Of a DNA stretch of 64,000 nucleotides, positions 57,467 through 64,000 are shown in pieces (within the stretch, counting starts at the first letter, position 1; each line of letters begins with the position of its first letter). Under the pieces are notes generated by a model, which was not told the DNA's origin, made no database searches, and worked only from the letters and a program-made list of their open reading frames with translations. The stretch is from the NCBI RefSeq assembly GCF_008831285.2, contig NC_045150.1, positions 6,212,001 to 6,276,000 of the forward strand. Reading direction: 5' to 3'. The translations under genes and the position numbers were made by a program. This DNA comes from Nymphaea colorata (Eukaryota; Streptophyta; Magnoliopsida; Nymphaeales; Nymphaeaceae).

Positions 57467-59100
57467 CGTAATGATTTGCACAATATTCCTTCACAATTAC
57501 AAATTTCATTAGAAAACATTTGCATAAACAAAAATGACATATAACGAAATTCATTACGGTAAACTAACTACCATGAATTGAAGCATGAACATTTATACTA
57601 CAATACTAACTTGCATTTCACTTGTAAGGTAAGTGCTAAGATAAATGATTAAAACAAAGACAAAAAGTGTGCATATCATACACACACGTGCAATAGATCA
57701 CTTGACTAGATTATGTTCATATGGGGCTGCTTGACACAAATGAACATTCTAGGTCCTGGCAACAACATGGCATGCTAATGAAACAGGGACCATGTTCACT
57801 ATGCTCCTAGGTGTCCTTTTGAATGTTGAAAAGGTTGAATGAATTCCATGTCATCATGCTTATAGACAAGTCGTGATTTTGTATGGAAGAAAACATTTCT
57901 TGTGATTTAACAACACAAAAATATGCATTTGTGTGTCCTTATAATGCACGTAATCTAATGATAACATATGTGTGCATCAGTTTTCAGTTAATAAATAATA
58001 TAAGAAGAGTATCTTAATGCCAAAAGCATGTTACTTTTGTTTATGAACTATTTGAAAACATGAACATGAGGGATATCAATTGTTCATGCAAGCAAGGGTG
58101 AAAACAGACCAATTTTAACTAGTTTTTTTTGTAGGATTTATCAGATCAACTCCCATTTTCATCCTCCCTCTTCATTTCATTTTCACTTTCATTCCATGTC
58201 CATTTAAACTGCCAAACAAAGAATTAGCATTCAATGTCTGTAGATGGAATTTATGCACATAAGACAGAAAAAGAAAAAAGTAAAACGGCAAAGAACTGAA
58301 ACACATGTTATGTATAATTTTTAAACATCAAAAAATTAGATTCATCAACCCTCTTTGGAAGGTGTACCCAGAACCTTACATCAACTGCAAATACAGAACT
58401 CTGAAGTTCTGAACATAATGGAAAGACAATTCACTTTTCACAATAGCAGGAAAACCCTTTCAAAATACTCTAATCCGCAAGGAACAGCATCAAGTTTAAA
58501 TCTCAAATGTTAGACAGGGCCTCAAAGAACCACAAGTTTGTCTTACTGCATCTCCTCTTCATTGGCAGAAAATCGATTCCACAATGTTCAAAAAGAGAAG
58601 AGTGGCATTTAGATAAACTGCAGCAAACCAGATTTTCTGCAATACACCTCTTAATTTTCATAGATCAAGGGAAAACATTTCAGAAACCCATAAATAATGA
58701 CATAAAATGTTTCTCATACTCTTGCAGGGAACTTCACAACAGCAGAAGGTGGTTTTGGCTTGTCAGAGAAATGTTCACAAACCTAATCAGTAATCGGTAA
58801 TTACAGCAGAGGGAAGGATGGAAAAGAAAAGGATAAACTCTTAACAAGCATAAAATGAGGATGTGATATCCCTATTGACGACAAACTATTAACAAGCATA
58901 GAGACAGCCTCATTAGAAGCAAAGATTCAAAGTTTCAACTGATGCAAGCAGCAAGACAGCAAAATATCCAAGTTTGAACTGATGCAAGCAGCATGACAGC
59001 AACACAGCATTCTTACAGGCAAGTCTTGTTACAGCAAGATCAATCTCCTCTTACAAAAAAAAAAATGTAAAATAATATACAATAAGATATCCCTGTCATA

Positions 59101-59165
59101 GAGACAGCCACATTACAAGCAGCAAGATAGCCACATTACAAGCAGCAAGATAGCCTCATTACAGA
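59101..59165. repeat. Short tandem repeat, about 23-bp unit
   Basis: The unit agccacattacaagcagcaa is repeated nearly three times in tandem; a related phrase (gatgcaagcagcaagacagc) also occurs twice at 58940-59000. Confidence 0.8.
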
Positions 59166-59539
59166 TGGTTACGGTTCTACCTAGCGCTGAGCAATGTTAG
59201 GAACCTCTGGTATGGCGAACAGTTTGCCTTCCTGGATTCACCTGCGGACAGCAAAAAATGAATAATGGGAGGCGAAGTTAAAACGGTAGCACGAAAAATG
59301 GACACCGCGCGTGTGGCCCACACACAGAAGGAAAGGGAGAGGGAGAGAGACATAATAGATATGGCGCGAGAGAGGGGTAATGAACGATCTTACCTGTGAA
59401 GAAATACAATCGCCCCGCTCTGTGATGAGAAAGAGAATCGAAGGAGAAGAAAGACGCTGATGACTCGGTCGACCAGAGGAGGAAGAGGCGGTGGCGACTG
59501 AGAAAGGCTGCGAAGAATGAAGAAGCTCTGGGAAAAAGT

Positions 59540-59561
59540 CCAGGGTAAATTTACCCTGGAT
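59540..59561. other. Perfect 22-bp palindrome
   Basis: The sequence tccagggtaaa followed by tttaccctgga reads the same on both strands without a spacer. Its function is unknown. Confidence 0.9.
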
Positions 59562-59693
59562 TGGCGTTTTTGGCGAGTGAAAATTTGACGCGTTTGATGA
59601 CAACGGTTGAAGCCGTACTAATCTGAAAAAAGCCACTCGATGCACACTCAAACGGGTATATATATAGTAATTAGTGAATACCAGACCAATTTA

Positions 59694-60746
59694 TATATAA
59701 GAGACAAAAACCAGACCGCTTAAATTTGCACTAAAAAATATTTTAAACTAAATATAAACATCTCAATATGTTTATAAATAGTAACTTAATATATATCATC
59801 TTTTAGTTGAAGTTATTTTTGCAAAAAGGTTTGATTTCTCTACAATCATAATTTTGGTGTTATATAGCCGTTTTTTTTAATATTAAAAAACATTATTAAA
59901 GTAAAAAAATAACTAACTTAATATGTATGTTTCTCATCAAATCACCCTTCCTGCTGGGTGGCAGAAGATAACCTGTTCTGGCCTGTAGGACGTGACAAAA
60001 CAAAAGCACTAACTTAAAAGCTTCCAAGTTGATGTCACCCATTCTTAATAAAAGCTTCAAAGTTTATTAGTGCTGTCAACTTTTTGTATAGAAAAAGTTG
60101 AACACCAAACACAAGGAGAGTGTTGCTTTTGCACAAGTTGGTTCGTGTTGGCTTAACCCTAACTAGGCTGCCTGCCAAAAAGGACTAAAAAGAAAGGGAA
60201 AAGAAAGAAAAAGAAAAGAAAAGTACTATCCATTTTCTTCAAGTTCAATTTATGAGAAAGTTTTATGTAAGTTGAGCTATAGTCACAAATATGGTTTTCA
60301 AGTTTTAAATGACAAGGCTTTTCTGAGGTATAAATTTGAAAAAAATGAGAAAAAACAAGAAAGATATGATAAATTTTTAAAAAAATTAAAAAATTTTAAA
60401 AATTTGGAAAACAAAAGAAATGATAACCTAATAAGACAACTTAAAAAAATGAGTAGATGAACAACAAATAAAAATTTAAAAAATGGAAATAAGCAGTTTA
60501 GCATAAAAATTGAAAAAAAAAAGTCTAAAATGAAAAAAAGGAAAAAAGGGGAAAAATAATGTTTTTTAAAAAAACTGTGTCAATAAAAAACATGTTTTTT
60601 ATGACTATGGTATGAGCCTAATGGTAGACATGGGCATTTGTTTGGAAGTTGTTGATGTTAAAGTCAAAAGCCTCAACTTAAATGAATCAATCATCTTAAA
60701 ATGTTGTTGGTTTTTCTTTCCATGAATTACTTGAAGTGCCTATTTC

Positions 60747-60750
<4 letters not shown>
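59694..60750. repeat. Tandem segmental duplication, unit A
   Basis: Unit A begins caaaaaccagaccgcttaaa and proceeds through tgctgggtggcagaagataa, gacaaaacaaaagc, ttgcttttgcacaagttggt and ggtagacatgggcattt. The same landmarks occur in the same order in unit B. Unit A lacks about 300 bp present in B around the MITE insertion. No gene is seen in it; A-rich frames such as 60272-60460 are composition artefacts. Confidence 0.8.

Positions 60751-60803
<53 letters not shown>
60751..60803. repeat. (TA)n microsatellite between the two duplicated units
   Basis: A pure TA run of about 53 bp separates unit A from unit B and abuts the start of unit B. Confidence 0.97.
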
Positions 60804-60804
<1 letters not shown>

Positions 60805-62440
60805 CAAAAACCGGACCTCTTAAATTTGTTCTAAAACATACTTTAAACCTAATGTGAACATCTTAACGTATTTATGAATACTAGCTTAATACAAATAACG
60901 TTTCGGTTCAAATTATTTTGTAAAAAGTTTGATTTTTCTACTATCAAAACATTGTCGTTATATAATTCCCTGTCCTTCATTTTTTTTAATATTAAAACAA
61001 CATTACCAAAGCAAAAAAATGACTAGCTAAAATGGATGTTTTTCATGAAATCACTTCTTAAGATCACATCTTAAGGTTAGATTGCACAAAAAAACTTCAA
61101 TATTTAATTTTAATGCGTCTAGTTTTTGTCTCTTATCCATGTGGTCTCAATCTCTCTCTTTTTTTCTCTCTCTCCATCCACACACACACACACACACACG
61201 CACATAAAGCCCCCTGCTGGGTGGAGGGAGGTAACCTGCTGTGGCATGGAGGATGTGACAAAACAAAAATGCCAACTCTGGGGAATCCTTATAACTAAAG
61301 GAGGAGCACTAGAACAGATTTCAATTATAAAAACCTTAACAAAAATGTTCCCTGTGAACCCACCATATACATTTGAACCATTGGAAAAGGCATCCATTTT
61401 TCATTTTTAAATTCTTCATGGGAGTTATTATATCTCTTTTTAACTTTCAGACCCCATTTGATGCACATTAAGTTTTTTGCATGGTAAAATTACCACTGTA
61501 TGAAAATGAGATTTTTTCATAAAAAAAAGTTGGACCTATTTAGGTCCAACTTTTTTGCATGAGAATTTTTTCCGATTTCAATAAAACATGCTGGTAAAAT
61601 TTCTTGTGTTTGATGCTTATGGAAAAACCCTACAAATTTGAAAAAAAATCCACCCTGCACAGTATTGTTCTTGTGCATCAAACGAGACCTCAAGTATAGA
61701 CTTGCAAATTCTTTTCTACATGCTAAAAGCTTAATAAAGTGCTTCAAAGTTTGTTAGTGCTTTAAAGTTGGAAAGTATATTGTAAAGAAAAAGAGAACTG
61801 TTAACCTAAGATAAATTAAACTATCATAAATTAAATTAAAAGGTCAACTGCTGAATAACTGGAAAGTACTGCTTTTGCACAAGTTGGTAGGTGTTGGCCT
61901 AACCCTAACTTGGCGGCCCACCAAACATGACTAAGGAGAAAGGAAAAAGAAGAAAAGTACCATCCTTTTTATTCAAGTTCAATTTATGTAAGAGTTCTAT
62001 ATAAGTCATGGTTATAAATATTGTTTCTCTGTTTTAAATGGTATTTTTTTCTCCTATATAATATGGTGAGCTTTAAGAATACCAGAAAAAAAATAAGAAA
62101 GATATGATAAGTTTTTAAAAAACTTAAAAATTTTAAAAATTAGAAAAAATAAAATAAATAACAACTAAACATAAAAATAGTAGAAAAACAACAAATAAAA
62201 ATTAGAAAATGGAAACAGGCGGTTTGATATTCAAAAATGTGAAAAAATACTTAAAAATGAAAAAAGGGAAAACACATTTTTTTTCCTTTTCTTTAAAACG
62301 GCATTTTTTTAGCCGAATAACAAGCCTGTGCATAATGGTGGACATGGGCATTTGATGTTAAAGTCAAAAGCTTGGACCTAAATGAATGAATCTGCCTAAA
62401 ATATTGATCTCCCTTCTGCGAAATCCTTGAAGTATGTCAA
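60804..62440. repeat. Tandem segmental duplication, unit B
   Basis: Unit B begins aggcaaaaaccggacctctt and repeats the order of unit A. It contains the extra block 61270-61690, which includes the MITE at 61450-61689, and an (AC)n run at about 61180-61204. It ends after ggtggacatgggcatttgat and aagtcaaaagcttgg. Confidence 0.8.
61450..61689. mobile_element. Tourist-like (PIF/Harbinger) MITE, 240 bp
   Basis: The ends GACCCCATTTGATGCAC and GGTCTCGTTTGATGCAC (right end reverse-complemented) match at 13 of 17 positions, all differences being transitions. The 3-bp duplication TCA flanks both sides (61447-61449, 61690-61692). In the middle an 11-bp arm agttggaccta and its inverse, extended by A and T runs, form a stem at 61521-61556. 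Confidence 0.8.
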
Positions 62441-63001
62441 TTGGTTGAAGTTTTAATTAAGTCTTTGAATGTTCCAAAAAAAAGAGAAAATTTGGACGAC
62501 TGGCCAGGTGGAGTTGGTTATATGCATCGGCTGGTGCACAATTTTTTTTTGTGCGTCTGATTAATAAAAAAAAAGTTTGTAAAGACAATAAAGAAAACCA
62601 AAATAAAATTAAAAAGACTATTTTTTTAAAAAATAATTTTCAGAATACCTCAACTTCCACACTTTCTTTCTTTCTTTCTTTTAGCCTATCACCAATTGGT
62701 GCACACAACTCACTCTGCTGGCGGGGGTGCTTAATTTAGTGACTTTGACAACCTACAAAGGTGGAGAAGTTGCCAACTACTCCTTCCATTCAACCTAATT
62801 CCTTCCACTGGGAATACCAAACTCACAACTTTCTGTTCTTAATTTGCATGGCAGCCATAGTTCTCTACTTAAGTCAGTGGCTACAGGCCATGCACTGAGA
62901 GATCATTGGAACTGAGCTCATTATATCCTGTCTGAGATAGGTTGGGACGCTGTTCCATAAAATCTCTTTTGATTATCAAATCTAAAAGAGGCTTAGCCAA
63001 G
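62441..63001. other. Upstream region of the CASP-like gene
   Basis: No gene is seen. The phrase ctctgctggcgggggtgctt near 62713 weakly echoes the ctgctgggtgg landmark of the duplicated units. An in-frame ATG at 62942 would add 20 residues to the CASP-like protein but breaks the family pattern. Confidence 0.45.
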
Positions 63002-63267
63002 ATGAGGAATGATGAATATCCCCTCAACGCTGCCGAGGCTGCGGAAGGCGGCCGGAGCATCGGTAAGCGGCGCGGCCTTGTGGCTGCAACTGGTGCAAGA
63101 AGAGGAGCCAAGAGGGGGATTGTGGTAATTGACCTCCTCGGCCGCCTATTTGCACTTGCCACGGCTCTCGCGGCGGCCATCACCGCTGGAACCACTGATG
63201 AGACCTTGCCCTTCTTCACCCAGTTCTTCCAATTTGAAGCTCGTTACTATGATGTTGCAGCCTTCAG
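63002..63267 (+). CDS. CASP-like membrane protein, exon 1 (partial gene)
   Basis: From the ATG at 63002 the exon encodes 88 residues and two bases, ending at a donor (CAG|GTAAGC). It has a basic Ala-rich cytoplasmic N-terminus, then [20 protein letters not shown] and [11 protein letters not shown] as the first membrane helix, and [14 protein letters not shown] in the first extracellular loop. This is the signature of Casparian strip membrane domain proteins (CASPs), which form the scaffold for lignin deposition in the root endodermis. The loop continues RYYDVAAFR, where family members have YDDLPAFQ. The donor fits the family's first intron position. The remaining three helices are not found before the window ends. 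Confidence 0.85.
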
Positions 63268-63368
63268 GTAAGCTGCGTTTTACTAATTCAGTGTGATCAG
63301 GACTAGACTCGTGGCTAGGCTTTGCGTGAACTTTGCACCAAGTTTGGCTTTGTCAACTATATTGGCAC

Positions 63369-63494
63369 AAGGAGCGAAGCTAGAAATTTTTCATGAGAAA
63401 AGATGAATTAAAATTTCTAGATTTTGACAGGGACCAAACTATCATTTTTCAAAATTTTAATATAGGACAAGTGATTTTTTCTAAAGCTTACATG

Positions 63495-63545
<51 letters not shown>

Positions 63546-63608
63546 GAGGGGGGGGGGGGGGGTTGGTGCGGCAAGGCCCATGCAGACCCCCCCTTGGCTC
63601 CGCCCCCG
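63369..63608. mobile_element. hAT-type MITE in the CASP-like intron
   Basis: The left end aaggagcgaagctagaaatt and the right end cttggctccgcccccg (reverse complement cgggggcggagccaag) resemble the CAGGGGCGGAGCC-type ends of Tip100-like hAT elements. The flanking 8 bp are attggcac and attggcct, matching at six positions. Inside are a (TA)n run (63499-63541) and a G-run. Confidence 0.65.
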
Positions 63609-63616
63609 ATTGGCCT

Positions 63617-64000
63617 GACTCATTTTTTCAATGAGTTTGACTAAGACACTGTGTGGTATACCAGCCCTTTAAACTTCTATGTTCAGTCGCCAACTAAGTC
63701 ACATGGTAATGGGTAACTAAGTCACATGGTAATGGGTACATGTTCGGGCAAAGTATGTCGAAGTAAGTATAAGTACGTTGATTTTAGAAAATTTAGGTAC
63801 ATGAGTGTGACCTAGGATATATATATAGTTCATAAAAATTCTCAAAATTAAAGAAAAAAATTAAGTTTGAAAATATAATTTTTTAATGTTTTAAATTATG
63901 TCACTGTACTCGTACTGACAATGGTACATGGACAGACTTGTACCTAGGTGCCCATTTCCACCCTTATTGATTTGGTTGGATGCGTGGAATCTGGCCGTGC
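63617..64000. other. No gene seen; intron 1 or flank of the CASP-like gene
   Basis: A tandem duplication taactaagtcacatggtaatggg occurs twice near 63691-63736. The rest is AT-rich. No exon 2 is visible up to the end of the window. Confidence 0.5.

Larger units (their letters stand above)
57482..59693. other. No assigned gene; upstream flank of Harbinger ORF1
   Basis: This 2.2-kb stretch would hold the promoter side of the Harbinger genes. A minus-strand open frame at 59238-59651 (137 codons) is Ser- and Phe-rich with no recognisable domain. Near 59650 the phrase actcaaacggg resembles a PIF-type end. Confidence 0.4.

Noticed and set aside
59238-59651. A 137-codon minus-strand frame as a gene
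   Set aside because: Low-complexity Ser/Phe-rich composition without motif, crossing the palindrome and a probable transposon border.
60272-60504. Lys-rich and Phe-rich frames on opposite strands
   Set aside because: They result from A-rich sequence inside the duplicated unit.
1-64000. CRISPR arrays, bacterial operons or organellar insertions
   Set aside because: No regularly spaced conserved repeats with unique spacers, no ribosome-binding-site-led gene strings, and no chloroplast or mitochondrial gene order was seen; the one tRNA is of nuclear type without encoded CCA.

Overview
This is a plant nuclear window. It carries a photosystem I subunit gene with a transit-peptide-like N-terminus (PSAO), a NIT4-type nitrilase, a CASP-like exon, GT-AG introns and an AT-rich intergenic background full of plant transposons. 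I see nothing that fixes the lineage within angiosperms. There is no bacterial or organellar gene order and no CRISPR array.

Genes, left to right: the 5' end of an unrecognised minus-strand gene at the left edge; a seven-exon FIS1-like tail-anchored TPR gene with an internal duplication (6271-11278, minus); a single-exon METTL21-type lysine methyltransferase (21921-22628, plus); PSAO in four exons (29581-31277, minus); NIT4 in five exons (42017-46359, minus) with a 61-codon membrane-protein ORF only 98 bp upstream of it; nuclear tRNA-Ala(UGC) (49751-49823, minus); and the first exon of a CASP-like gene at the right edge (63002-63267, plus). Exon junctions for the FIS1-like gene, PSAO and NIT4 were worked out base by base and all keep frame.

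Mobile DNA fills most of the rest. A 6.8-kb Ty1/copia element (32202-38983) has 409-bp LTRs, a 5-bp target duplication, a primer site matching the 5' half of initiator tRNA-Met and a broken gag-pol. Two hAT elements have perfect 8-bp target duplications (26918-27952, 39351-39805), a third is likely in the last kilobase, and a fourth pair of hAT ends encloses a dead copy of the 3' exons of HIRA (17923-20505). A tRNA-derived SINE has a 17-bp target duplication (47064-47296). A PIF/Harbinger block (54583-57466, minus) has an intact Myb/SANT-like ORF, a dead transposase and a neighbouring viroplasmin/RNase-H1-N-like ORF. There are also a LINE fragment, a Ty3/gypsy fragment, a CACTA-like element, a Tourist-type MITE and a roughly 1.1-kb tandem duplication at 59.7-62.4 kb whose units start at (TA)n tracts.

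The observations most worth checking are the FIS1-like gene with phase-symmetric duplicated exon pairs; the copia element whose LTR carries an ORF that can splice in frame to gag across a 1.8-kb leader containing the primer site; the HIRA fragment between hAT ends; and the viroplasmin-like domain beside Harbinger genes with a second diverged copy at 48.6 kb. All family assignments come from reading motifs by eye; no database search was run.
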